A stretch of DNA of 35,782 bases, from NCBI GenBank assembly GCA_037447655.1, contig JBBHKE010002218.1, positions 1 to 35,782 of the forward strand, written 5' to 3'. Under the pieces are notes generated by a model. It worked only from the letters and a program-made list of their open reading frames with translations, searched no databases and was not told the origin of the DNA. A program made the translations under genes and the position numbers. Numbering within the stretch: position 1 is the stretch's first letter; every line of letters begins with the position of its first letter. This stretch comes from Zygnema cylindricum. Its lineage: Eukaryota > Streptophyta > Zygnematophyceae > Zygnematales > Zygnemataceae. This document shows, piece after piece, positions 1 through 10,947 of the stretch.

Positions 1-1318
1 ATCGTTACTGTACCTTCCCCTAATCCAACCGTTCGTCCATTACGGTAAACGTCCCAATATTATTTAGTGCGAACCTGCTGAAAAGTGCGCAATAACGATG
101 TTTAATGGTATCGCACGGTAAATCACTGCTGTAGATGTGACTAGGCTCATCGGATACATTCAGTTGATAACTAGAAAGTGAAAACTTAAATCGAGTAATT
201 GAGTAATCTCGCTTTAATACTCATAATTGATTAATTCCTTAACACACTAATAGCGAAAGGCGGTGTACCAGGACATTTGGATCGGACGGTAAAAACAACC
301 ATCGTACAACTAATCGAGCTTGCCACAGTTCTGTGGTGTTCTATGCTGAATATAGTCACTCAGGATGGCGTATTAGTGTATTACTACGCCGTACTGCCAT
401 ATCCTGTGATAAAGAGGATGTTCCATGACTGTCCCAGTCGTCTCGGTAAAGAAAAACTGGCACTGTAAAACTGTTACTGGTTGATAATTAGTTCTACATG
501 GATCGATGACTATCAAAACGTGTAACTATGGACAATCTCACGCAAACGTGGCATTTTTCCTGCTGGCTCTCGTGCGTGCAAAACTGCAAATAGACCGTGA
601 CATGCGTCAAAAGGCTGTCACCCGTACAAGTTTCCAGCCGCTGGATTCATTAACACCGACGAAAAGCTCATTACCTTGACGTTTTTTGTTTTTGTGCATC
701 GTACCATAAATCTGCGTACGAACGCGGACAATTTTAATCGTGCGGTTTTGAATTGGGAACACATGAGAACATGAGAGACGTGCATAAGGTACACAGAGGG
801 GGAAAAAAGCAAAAAAACAAAAAAAAGCCGAAAATAGCTCCCACACTTCATTATAATCGGAAAAGAGAAATAAAAGTACGAGCGGACAGCGTTAATACTC
901 ATTTACAAAAAATAATAGTGAATCCCCAAATTCAGGGGGAAAAAAATAGGCGACGTCTCAGGAAATTGCCGTACAAATCGAGGTACAGTCCTCCAACAAT
1001 CCCCTAACACGATGGCATTACCAAAATTTTCAATCCGACGGTAACAATCGTTTCTGGAAATTCGACAGGACTGCCGGTAAATGAGCGGACGGCCTAGAAA
1101 AAGTATGAGTACGGACTGCTGACGAATCGGACGGCTGAGAATAGACTTGACAGATCCCTTGATGTAAATAACGGGAGGCTCTTTCCAGGAAAATGGGGCG
1201 TGGATTGCGCACTGTGGTTTGATGAAAAGATATTTCATCACCGACAAACAATTAAGGATTTTTATCCTTAAATTTAGGATTTACGAGTCATGAAAGATGA
1301 CTCACTACAGTAGACCGC
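1..1318. other. Gene-free stretch at left edge
   Basis: I see no supportable gene. Short open frames exist on both strands but have no recognisable domains, no plausible splice structure and no family-like composition. The motif ATCCGACGGT or a close form occurs several times here (near 280, 1035 and 1120) and again near 19060 and 23485, which suggests decayed repeats. Confidence 0.6.
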
Positions 1319-1522
1319 TAATCGTTATTAGGGTTCACGTTTTATTTGCACTTAAAACATCTTTTCTCCGTGCACACTTGTCGGATTGTCCATCCGATGG
1401 TTGCTATTGGACGGCAAGATTCTCAGCTTCCTATTGGCGGTTTCGGATTGACAATCCGACAAATGTGCACGGAGAAAAGATGTTTTAAGTGGCGAAAAAA
1501 ACTTTAACACCAATAACGATTA
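1319..1522. mobile_element. Foldback MITE-like element with about 75-bp inverted ends
   Basis: The left end from 1319 (TAATCGTTATTA, then CACTTAAAACATCTTTTCTC at 1349) is repeated as its reverse complement ending at 1522 (through GAGAAAAGATGTTTTAAGTG to 1491, then CAATAACGATTA). The arms match closely over about 75 bp with few mismatches, leaving a short spacer. There is no coding capacity. A diverged copy lies at about 23425-23620. No clean target duplication could be fixed because the homology fades outward (CCGC on one side, CCGG on the other), so the superfamily is unassigned. Confidence 0.75.
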
Positions 1523-1797
1523 CCGGTTGTAGTACATTTGAAATCAATGCGATAACATATTCCTCCAATAGGAATTGTTCAAGAAACAGAGCAAAGGCTA
1601 CACTACCAAGGCAGTAGTCTATACTTCAAAATTTGAAATGCAGAATCCTCCTTTTCTCCATTTCTAGTTTTCTACAGGGTACACTTGATTTGAAAGGTGA
1701 CAGAAGTCACAAATTGAAGGTAAGGACTAATGAGTGCCAGCTGTAGGCTTCCTTGACTTTTTGAAGCTTCTGGATGATAATAGACCATCAGGACGGG

Positions 1798-2195
<398 letters not shown>

Positions 2196-2226
2196 CTCTC
2201 CCTGGCATTTCATGTTACAACCTCCA

Positions 2227-2555
2227 GCGTTTCTAATTTTTATGCTTTTGTTTGTTTTTTTTTCCTTCTTTTTACTTTTTTGATCGAACAGTCTTTTACT
2301 TTTTTTTTCCCCTTCTTCTTCTTTTTGTGTTTGACTGAACAGCCTTTTTTTTTGTTATTCCTCTTTTTAATCTTTTGAATGAACAGTTTTCTACCATTTT
2401 TTTTTTACCTTTCTTCTTCTTCTTCTTCTTTTTGTTTCGCGACTCTTTTACTCTCTGTTTTTTTCTTCCCTTGTCTGCTTTTTTTTCCCTCTTCTGTTTT
2501 TTTTTTCCCAAATTTGCATTTTTCTTTTCCTTTTTGTACCGCAGCGTCCTGCAAA
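2227..2555 (+). promoter_or_regulatory. T-rich leader region upstream of the NPH3 gene
   Basis: T-rich sequence with TTC triplet runs (about 2411-2432) leads to GTACCGCAG at 2536-2544, which looks like a splice acceptor 11 bases before the ATG. It could therefore be the end of a 5' intron, with an untranslated or coding first exon further left. I found no upstream exon that I can defend. Confidence 0.4.
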
Positions 2556-5500
2556 ATGGCGGCATCCGGTACGCCAGTTTTTATTATTCCGGAAGGAATT
2601 CAATCAGATGCTTCGAGGGCGATATTTGCCGAGTTTGAAGAAGTTTTGTGGCTCTTGGAACGGCGAAGTATCGAAGATTGCTCCTCTCTCTCAGATGTTG
2701 AATTGTCACATTGTCAGAAAATTGCAGGTATGTTTTTCTGTTGCTCGTATATTCCTTTTTTGTCGTTTATGTTTTTATGTTTTTAGGGTTTGTCTTCTTT
2801 GCACTCTATGATTTTCTGTCGACGGCATATTTTTCTGTCCACAGTGCGGTTTCTATGTCCGATCGCGTTTTGTTAGTTGTCAGTTCTCGAGTCAAATCGT
2901 ACTTTTCGGGACATTTTTGAAACGTACGTTTTTCCGTAGTCCCGAAAACCGCGAAAAAATCGTACGTTTTTGAAGAGGCGATCTTTTTTTTTTTTTAATA
3001 AGGAAAAAATGTTCTCTGGCAATGCCATCTGATGTTGGACCTTGTAATGAAATTGGCATGATTTCACAAATTTCAAACTTTTTTTTCAAAGGGGAATTTG
3101 AAAGTTATTTTTAAAAGCTGTTTCTCTCCTTCATATTTTTTTGCAGATTTATCGGCGGCCAATTCTCTCAGTGGATCTGAATATGTCAATAATGTCTGGG
3201 TGCCTGTTTTTGAAAAATTAGCGACATTACGTCCGGAAATTCTCAAAATCATTCTGGAAAAGTTTAAATCCCACAACCTGTCTTTCGTAAAAGTGGGAAA
3301 TGTTCTTGCAAGCAATAATCATCAATGGTTATTGGGCACATTTTGGAACAAAATTCAAAAATCAACCACTTCAAATTCAGAGATTTTCCTCGCTCAGGAG
3401 AATTTACAAAAGCGCGCGGATGAACATAAAGGCAATGTTTTGGCAATTTTAAATTATCTTGTTGAATCGCTGAAATTTGAAAGTTCTTCCTTGTGTAATT
3501 CAGAGAGCCATTTAGCACGGGAAGATATTGACTGTTTTCCTAATTTTCCGTACCTTTCAACATTATTAAAGGTATCATGTGAGCTTGATGCAGATGCCTC
3601 AAAAGGTTTTGTTATGAAACACATGAGTAAGAATTTGCCAAAATTGCTCCTCGGAGATATTCAAATTTTAGAGTGGAAGATCATTCAAACCCTTTTTATT
3701 GAGTATTCCATTATTATCGACGAAACAGGAAAGAATACGGATGTGACATCTGTCGCCAGTCTTGCAGATAATTATATCTATTGGAAAATTCTCCATGATG
3801 CTAGACTCGAATTCAACGATTTTTTTTCATTCGTTGAACTGTTTTCGAAGGAAGCCCGTGGAAATTGCGATAAGTTGTATGATGCAATCGACTTGTTTCT
3901 CAAGAAGAATCCAGATATTGCTGAAATTGATCGACTCCATTTATGCGAATTCCTTGATCCTTTTAAGTTGTCGGAAGCAAAAGTAGAAGACGCTGTACAT
4001 AATCAAGACATTATTTTGCATCCAAGCTTTTTTACAGCACTTTATTCCTCCCAAAAACAACAAATCGCAAACATCAGATCGAGACAGGATAAGGTGAGTG
4101 GGAACTTATACCTGCCAGAAACATTCATTTTATTGAAGACATAGGGTTTTGCTTACATTTTTTATCGCTTATTATTTGGTTTTTAAAAGGACTCCTGCCA
4201 AGAAGAATCATCCATTATGAGTTTTATGGAATAAGGTATTCCATTTTATTTATTTACTTCTTGAAATTTACGAACTTTTTCAGTATGTCTTAGTAACAAG
4301 ATGTTTAGCTTGTCGTAAGTGTTTTTCATAAATATGACAGTGATCAAGTAAGTGGAATATTAGCTCATTCTGGCCATAAGGTTTGATTTTGACTGTGTGG
4401 TTTAAGAAATGCTCCCTTTCATATCACATTGGTTTGTTAAATATGCTAAAAAAAATGGATTAACCTATGGTTTTCGCAGCCATTACATCCCCCTGTTTGC
4501 TATCACTTCATATATATGACATATGGTCGTAGTTGATCTTAGTTGGTCATTATTGGTCATAAATGGTTAAAATTTGTAAACATTGGTCACAATTGGATAT
4601 AAGTGGTCATAAATTGGTCATAATCGGTCACAATCGGCCGCATTGGTCATGATTTGTCATGTTTGGTCATAATTGCTTATAATTGGTCTTAATTGGTCAT
4701 AAATGGTCATAGTTGGTCACAATCTGTCATAGCTGGTCTACTTGTTTGTATAAATTGGTCATAATTTGACTTAATTGGTCATCATTTTTGGTTATTATTG
4801 GCTAAAAGTAGCTAAACATTGTACACATTGGCCGTGAATGGTCGTAATTGTTGGTAATTGGTGTAATTGGTCTTAATTGGTCTTGACTGGACATAATTTC
4901 TGGTCATATTGGCCGAAAGGGGTTAAAATTTGTAGTCATAGTTTGTAATTGGTCATAATTGTTCACAGTTGGTCTTAGCTGGTTATATCTGGTCTTATAA
5001 TTGGTCATAGTTGGTCACAATTGTTCGTAAGTGGTTAAATTTTGTAAAAATCGGTTAATGGATCACTATTTGTCACAATTGGCCCTAATTAGTCGTAATC
5101 GATGATTGGGGTCATAATATGGCAAGGACTCAAACAGGTTGTCTTAACGAGTATTTATTCGGACTCGAATAACTGCAACAAAGAAATGCAATTTTTTTTT
5201 ATTTTTTTTTTGTGGCACTTTGGGCAAAAATGGAGGCTTTTCATTGCAACACTTTCTCTCCACTTACCCTTTCCACTACCTCACTCCTCCCATCTTGACT
5301 TTTTACTGGATTGACGTGCAGGTAGCCTTTATCGTCATGATATTGTTCAGTCTTATAATTATCCTGTCTCTCTACGTTATATTTTGGATGCCTTTTGTAC
5401 TTACTTCAAAACCAACGTCTTGGTCCTCTGAGGACATTGTTTATAAGGTGATGAATTCCCTTCCTCAGGAGGCGTGTCCGTCCGTTGATGACCGAGTTTC

Positions 5501-5828
5501 TGGCATTATGAAGGAAACTAAATTTCCATCTATTGATGACATAGTTTTCGAAGTCACGAAGAAAATGAAATGTCCGCCGGTTGAGGAAATAGTCTCCGAG
5601 GTCATGAAGAAAACAAAGAGTCCGTCTGTCGATGACATAGTCTCCAAAGTCATGAAGAAAACCGAATGTCCGTCGGTGGAGGAAATAGTTTCTAAGGTAT
5701 TAAAGTCTCTACCGCCGCCTCCCTCTTTGCAGTCTCTTTTAGGCGATGCCGCGGATTCAACTAAGAAGTCCGTAAAAAGTAAACTTGCCGAAACATTTCG
5801 TCATTTTGGGGAGAAGCTTAGGGACTGA
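2556..5828 (+). CDS. NPH3-domain protein with C-terminal membrane segment and 16-residue repeats (3 exons)
   Basis: Exons: 2556-2727, 3147-4093 and 5322-5828, giving 541 residues. Both introns are GT-AG (GTATGT...TTGCAG; GTGAGT...GTGCAG) and the phases agree; the first junction creates an Asp codon. Residues about 190-365 match the NPH3 domain in order: FPYLSTLLKV (191-200), VASLADNY (260-267), LYDAIDLFLKKNP (301-313), then LCEFLDPFKLSEA and VHNQ (about 323-344). NPH3-family proteins (NPH3, RPT2, NPY) are plant adaptors, often for CUL3 ligases and in phototropism or auxin transport. No BTB domain is visible in the first 57 residues. The last exon encodes a strongly hydrophobic stretch at 374-400, then six repeats like SVDDIVSKVMKKTECP (408-507), then a Lys-rich tail. 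The domain call is firm; attaching exon 3 rests on phase and splice sites. An upstream BTB exon is possible because an acceptor-like site precedes the ATG. Biological role unknown. Confidence 0.82.
2728..3146 (+). other. Intron 1 of the NPH3 gene
   Basis: 419 bp with donor GTATGT and acceptor TTTTTTTGCAG. It is T-rich, with an (A/T)n run near 2985-3000 and no other feature. It is phase 1: one base of an Asp codon lies before it and two after. Confidence 0.8.
4094..5321 (+). other. Intron 2 of the NPH3 gene
   Basis: 1228 bp with donor GTGAGT and acceptor GACGTGCAG, phase 0. The first 400 bp are unremarkable AT-rich sequence; about 4525-5110 is the TTGGTCATA-type array listed separately. No exon-like segment matching an NPH3 or BTB protein was seen inside. 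Confidence 0.75.
4525..5110. repeat. Degenerate TTGGTCATA(A) array
   Basis: Nearly 600 bp built from variants of a 9-11-base word (TTGGTCATAA, TTGGTCACAA, TTGGTCTTAA, TTGGCCGCA, TGGTTAAAATT). Spacing is irregular and no two neighbours are identical for long, so this is an old, drifting array rather than a fresh microsatellite. It sits wholly inside intron 2 of the NPH3 gene. Confidence 0.85.
5424..5717 (+). repeat. Six in-frame 48-bp repeats encoding a 16-residue motif
   Basis: The protein motif is S-[VI]-[DE]-[DE]-I-V-x-x-V-M-K-K-T-x-x-P. The four central units are exactly 16 residues; the outer two are longer (ending QEACP and PPPP). DNA copies differ at many third positions (GTTGATGAC, ATTGATGAC, GTTGAGGAA, GTCGATGAC), so the amino-acid pattern is better kept than the DNA. 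Hydrophobic positions I-V-x-x-V-M fit an amphipathic helix ending at each Pro. Confidence 0.88.
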
Positions 5829-7140
5829 GAGGTCACGGCAAGTCAAGTCTGGTGAGAGTAAGAGGGAGGAAAAAAAAATTGTATTATTATTTTCATTTTT
5901 TTTTGTTTTTTTATGTAGGAAACCCATGGTTTTTGTAGGAAGTAGAAGATGTATGTTTACAAACAGGATTTGTAATGATACTCAGTCATATAGTTATTAG
6001 AGTGGAAATCTTAAGTTTGGTAACATCTATTTCGGTTTGCCTCTCCTTGTACATATCTGTAAAAGTATTGTTCAATTAAGCGTCCATAGAAAGTTTTGTT
6101 TTCTAGACAAGTTATTTTCAGATTTTAATAGTGTGCTAGAAATGTGGGTGTTAGGAATACATTGAAGGCAGGAGTCATGATGTATTGGAAACAATTGACA
6201 GATTTTTCATCGATAATACCAAAATGCTTTTATGGCTGCAAAGGGTGCAGATAATCACATTATGGATTCTGTATTCTTCAGTGCAATTCTAGTGATTTAT
6301 TTATTCTTTATTGACATAGATTGTCTGCATTTTATCGGGTATCAGCGATGGTTGCCTTTTTCCGATGCATCGATTATCTTTTCTTGCAATGTTTGAAAAA
6401 ATGAAACGATTTTTATTAAAAGAGTGCGGTGGTAAATCATCCGAGTCCATGGGAATAATAATAATGAAAAGCCAACACGAAACTGAAAAAAACTGAACAG
6501 GGTGGAAAACTACGGGAAAGAAACTAACAAACGTAATAGGGCAAAACGAACGATGAACTTGGAAAGGACAAGAGCATAAAACCAGCAAGAAATAATGCAA
6601 CTGAAGAAAACCGACCCGGCCCATCCCCGAGTATTTACGAATCTTCACTTCGTGAATTTTCAAAATCAGAGAGATCTACGCCGACAATTCATAACTGCAA
6701 TCTCACTAGTAGATGGAAGAAGGACCATTTTAAACACATTGTAAAGCCAAAACTGAACTATGGATGGATTTACTCTCAAAACCTGGAAATTTTATAAATT
6801 GTGGATTATTTAGTTTGCCAAACGCCCCTTGTTAGAATAATAATCCTATTAACCCCCTTTTTGTGAAGACATGACATTTGATGTTGCTTGTTAATCACAT
6901 TGCAACCTTCACATTGTTCCCTCTCGTCTTAAATATTCTTACGAGTTGACTAGCATTACATTAAGATTAACGTGACTTTAATAACTTGAATCTAAGTTAA
7001 CTATTTTGCCGCAAATAGGATGCAAAATTTGTGACATAATGTAAAACTTGTTACAAATGTTATGTTGTATCTTTCTTGACTAATATCGGTGTAGGCCCAT
7101 ACGACAATTCTCGAAAAGCACCATTATAAGTATCAGTCAT
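5829..7140. other. Spacer 3' of the NPH3 gene, no gene seen
   Basis: AT-rich sequence holding the presumed 3' untranslated region of the NPH3 gene; no unambiguous poly(A) signal was identified. A 120-codon minus-strand frame at 6301-6663 is hydrophobic and unlike any family I know. The segment 6409-6458 is a copy of a dispersed repeat listed separately. Confidence 0.55.
6409..6458 (-). repeat. Dispersed repeat, copy 1
   Basis: On the minus strand this reads CCCATGGACTCGGATGATTT and continues into a run ending TTTAATAAAA. The same string occurs on the plus strand at about 13592-13637 and, more diverged, at 13002-13041. All three follow T-rich sequence. Element type unknown. Confidence 0.6.
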
Positions 7141-7146
7141 TTCCGC

Positions 7147-7337
7147 ACCTTACAAGCTCCTGTTTCCGCTTTCCATTTTTACCCCTTCCTTCCAAAGGGT
7201 GACAATACACACCATTATTGGTTTGACAAAACATTCTGTTATATTTTTGGAGAAAACTTACAAGCTTTACAAGCTCCATATTTCCATCTGCTTTCCATTT
7301 TTGCCTCGTCCCCCCTGCTGGTGACAATATACACCAT
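7147..7337. repeat. Imperfect direct repeats of about 75 bp
   Basis: Copy 1 (about 7147-7215) and copy 2 (about 7262-7337) share TTACAAGCTCC, CCGCTTTCCATTTTT or CTGCTTTCCATTTTT, then CC-rich sequence and GGTGACAATA-ACACCAT. A piece between them (GACAAAACATTCTGTTATAT) is unique. No coding content is seen. Confidence 0.65.
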
Positions 7338-7339
7338 AG

Positions 7340-8215
7340 TTAATTTATTCGTGATTTTTTTGACCTTTTAACGAATATGCATTTTTTGACGATTTCAAAC
7401 TTTTTGTAAAATTCGTATGTTTTTCGCCGTACTTGAGAAAATTGAATAAACAGACGTCGCATGACTTTTTTCTCACTAAATTTGACTAAGGTTTCTTTAG
7501 CGAATCTTCAAAAATATGAAAAAATGAAGTCGCATGACTTTTTCGCGCGAAATTTGACAAGGTTCAAGATGATTACTCGTTAATTATGCGCGGCTGATAT
7601 TGACGAAAGGAAATATTACGAATTCATTTCGTTAGACATTGCTCCAATACACCGTGAATCGCTTTCAGTGTTAATGATTATATTAACACTATTAGCGATG
7701 CATGGTGTAATTACACAGCGTCGACAGTGCATCAGGGCACGTCCCCATGTACTTGTAACTTAGCTCAACAACGAAATTGTTACTTAAGGGTGCGACGGTT
7801 ATATACGTCGATAATGCCAGTGACGGTTGTCATTGTCTATAATCTGTGATGACGCACGTTATTTTTTGAAACTGCTTGTGACGTCACATGTCTTTCCGTG
7901 ACATTGTAGACATACCACCTTCCAACCTGTGTGCCGTTTCATAGATGAATAAGATGCCCTTTGCCATTGCGTCTCCTGTCCGGTCGACGTGGAATGGCAT
8001 CGGAATCTTGAGACCCCTCCAAAAAAATACGTACTAGACGCAAACGGACAAAACAAAACAAACTGTGTACTTTTCCTCGTCGTACCGAACGGTGACGTAC
8101 AAAACATAGCGAATCGTGTAATTTTTCTGTGAAATTGTTTGAAAATTTTGAAAAAAATTGACACGTTCAATATGTGTTATTATTTGTTTAGCGAAAATAC
8201 TTTGATTTAAATTAA
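7340..8215. other. Intergenic stretch, no gene seen
   Basis: It includes two related segments near 7450-7490 and 7515-7560 sharing GTCGCATGACTTTTT and AAATTTGAC. A 103-codon minus-strand frame (7859-8170) contains several Cys and His residues but no recognised zinc-finger spacing. Nothing here can be called a gene. Confidence 0.5.
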
Positions 8216-8428
8216 AATAAAGGTTGAAGGGGATGTTTCTTGACGTGGTCGTGGGTCTAATACATTCTAAGTTCGACGATGATGCAAATTGTACTTCTAT
8301 TTTTTTCGATTTCTTTGTACGACTGTAACTTAAACGATACGGCGCTAAGTTTTAGAAGCTTAATTTGGCACATGGGGAAATACCCTCAAACTGACGAGAC
8401 GATCCTGCCGACAAATCGATTTGAATTA

Positions 8429-9371
8429 GGCCGTGTGCCCATGTGTTCAAGTAAGGGTTTTGATTGTTGTTTTCACAGAAAATGGGACTTGCAACGAGAA
8501 AACCTTATGCTGTGCGAAAAAATGGGCAAGAACCAAAGTACATTTCACGTCTTTTTCAAATTTCGAGCTCACTCCAATTTGACGTTATTATCCTTTCGAC
8601 CCACTTCCTTCTCATCTTCACACTTGTACTGAAATCACCTCGCGAGGTGATTTTAAGTCGATTGACGAATAAAAAAATGGTATTACACGCGTGAAACGTC
8701 TTCAAAAAATTTTGAACGAGGAAGAGTACACGCTATTTTTTTCCTTGCTCGTCACGCGCATGTACGTACAGAAATGACAAGCATGTACAGAAAAAAACCG
8801 TTGGGGTCTCAAACCTCCACTTTCATTCACGGGTCCTTTGCAAAAGTTTAGGTCGTCCCCTTCTTTCCCCCTCTTTCTCACTAGGCCGCTCCTCTTTCTA
8901 TCTTCTCTAAATGAAATGCAATAATGATATTATCAAATGAAAGATTTTCTTTTTCGTATTTTTGAATATTTTTGGTCTTAGTTTGATGGTATATCGAATG
9001 ATAAAAGATAAAAAAAAAGAAATCGGAAAGCCATGGCAAAATGTTAACGTACTAATGACGTCACAAAGTAGCATGAATTCACAATGTCACAAAACCCTAA
9101 ACATCTACAATGTCACAAAAAACTCGACGTCTACAACCGTCATTGTTTTTGTAGACGACATCAATTTAAGGAAGTTTTGTAGTCGTCTACATTTTGTTTG
9201 GTGGTCTGTCGCACATTTTGTTGACGTCTACAACTGTTACACATTTAAAATAACGAAGGCCCATGTAACCATTTTGTTCTTGGACATAGGAACACTTTGA
9301 AAAGTACACCGTAAAATCTGCGCCAAATCCAAAGTAACATTGTAAAGTTTCAGTTACATGGGCACACGGCC
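8429..9371. mobile_element. 943-bp non-autonomous TIR transposon with TTA target duplication (PIF/Harbinger-like)
   Basis: The ends are perfect inverted repeats of 16 bp (GGCCGTGTGCCCATGT at 8429; its complement ending at 9371), flanked by TTA at 8426-8428 and 9372-9374. The uninterrupted target is visible in copy A at about 12419-12423 (GACTTAGTTAG), so the boundaries rest on a natural empty site. A 3-bp TTA duplication is typical of PIF/Harbinger elements. The 112-codon frame inside (8962-9300) is not a recognisable transposase, so the element would need enzyme supplied in trans. Confidence 0.85.
8632..8653. repeat. 22-bp perfect palindrome, copy 1
   Basis: AAATCACCTCG followed directly by its reverse complement, centred on CGCG. 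It lies inside the Harbinger-like element; identical palindromes occur at 11591-11612 and 11657-11678. Confidence 0.9.
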
Positions 9372-9767
9372 TTAGTTAGTTCTAACGCGGCCGACCTTGT
9401 GGTGACGTCATCGTTTGGTGAAAGTCAAAGTCAGTCAACGCATTTTATGGACCCTGCATTTGCGCCATACGAATATTCATTATTTTTTGTGTTGTTTTAC
9501 CATGCATTTCATGCTTATGCTGTAACCATAGATGTTACATTCGTACTATGTGCACGGTAAAAAACTTTGAAAAATAATGCATATGCGCATTATTCAAAAT
9601 TTCACATTTTTTAAAATGCGTTGATCGACTTTGACATATTATATAATAAAAATACGGAAAACTCCAAAAAATTTGATCAAAATAAAATACAATACGACAT
9701 TAAACGATTAAAGTTTTAAATATTTATCGATACCTCTATGCTCCAAACTAAATAATACTGCAACTTA

Positions 9768-10045
9768 GGGTATGTGCTCATGTATTAAACTACCGGGTTT
9801 TCTTTGTCGTTTTACTCTGAAATTAAGTCCCCAACGAAAAAATCATTTTGGCGGTTTCAGATTTTGGACCCACGGGCACGCGAACCAACTCAGCAAAATA
9901 CTTTATCATAAATCATCTCGCAAATTGATTTTAGTTAAAGTAAAAAATGTCCACGCAGGCGCCACACGAGTTGGATTTTTTTTGCACGAGGGAGAATACT
10001 CGCTATTTTTTTCATTGCTCATCACGCGCATCTACGTATAAAAAT
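9768..10045. mobile_element. Partial relative of the 8429-9371 element
   Basis: TTA then GGGTATGTGCTCATGT at 9768 parallels TTA plus the 16-bp TIR of the complete element. It is followed by related CGGGTTTTC sequence and by CTCGCTATTTTTTTCATTGC and CATCACGCGCAT (about 9992-10032), which match 8731-8765. The right end was not found, so it appears truncated. Its sequence is clearly diverged from the intact copy. Confidence 0.55.
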
Positions 10046-10939
10046 TGCAGGTAATCAATTTTAAATTTTAAATTCTTTTTTTTTTCCGTTAATATTGGTA
10101 CTGATTAAATAGTGTTAGTTACTAATTTCGAATGTTTTTAAATAGTGTAGCGTATGAAATGAACGGTCCGTACTAAATCTTGTAATTATTTTGTACAGAC
10201 GTACAAAATAAGTGTCAGATAAGGGCGTCGAAAGTGGAAATTGAGTGTGTCGCACGGAAAATTGTACGCCGATTTGATTCTAAGTCATAAAGACGAGGGA
10301 AAATTGCGAGAACCTGTTCTCACATGTTCAAGCGTCAAATATGTGAACACAGGTTATAGTGGCTACCCTACATACATGGGAATGTGTATCAGTTTCTTAA
10401 CTCTAATAGGCTATTCACGGTGAACTTTAAACATTTTTTAAAAAACTCCGTACATTATATCTGTACATATTTTCCGTACATGAAAAGTATACGAATTTTA
10501 CAAAAAGCTCAAAAACTAAAAAAAATAACGCATTTTCGTAAAAAAATCAAAATCCGTACCAATGAAACTTGGGTCCTTTCGCATATAACCGAAACTTGGT
10601 CTTGTTACTTTGTTATTTAGCGAAGATTCTCTGTACAACTTTCAGAGCCTTCGAATGTAAACGAAAATAACTTGTTACTTAAAAATGTGACATACGTAGA
10701 CATGTACGAAACAATTTGACAGATGAAGTGGTACACAAAATGAGGCGAAACTTCCACTCGGCTTTAATTTGAGGCGTCTCTCCGCACGCTGTACAGTTTT
10801 TGTGACTTCGTAATGTCCGTACGCCACATTGTCGACGTGTCGAAACCCTAAATTACCTTTCGCTGTCGCACAAAAATGCGGTTTCGTTTTTCGTTTTCCC
10901 ACTTGCCGACAGGTGCCCTATGTTTTTCTTACGCCATAT
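10046..10939. other. Intergenic stretch, no gene seen
   Basis: Short frames on both strands (for example 10241-10423 plus and 10675-10902 minus) show no domain. The motif CCGTAC(A/T)AT recurs here and elsewhere in the window. Nothing is supportable as a gene. Confidence 0.5.
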
Positions 10940-10947
10940 GTGTGAAG

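Larger units (their letters stand above)
8217..9540 (+). repeat. Dispersed repeat copy B, split by an inserted element
   Basis: 8217-8428 and 9375-9540 together match 12189-12560 (copy A). Shared words include TTTCTTGACGTGG, GTACTTCTATTTTTT, TTTGGCACATGGGG, GATCCTGCCGACAAATC, then GTTAGTTCTAACGC and AAAGTCAAAGTCA, and TTTTACCATGCATTTCATG. Copy B also has about 45 extra bases after TTATGGACC. The family is unidentified and non-coding. Confidence 0.8.

Noticed and set aside
6301-6663. 120-codon minus-strand frame
   Set aside because: It is hydrophobic and Phe-rich, with no domain, and part of it is a dispersed repeat also found at 13002-13041 and 13592-13637.
7859-8170. 103-codon minus-strand frame with several Cys/His
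   Set aside because: Cys and His spacing fits no zinc-binding motif I know and there is no supporting splice structure or neighbour.
8962-9300. 112-codon frame inside the TIR element as a transposase
   Set aside because: There is no DDE-type motif, and the length is far below that of a Harbinger transposase.
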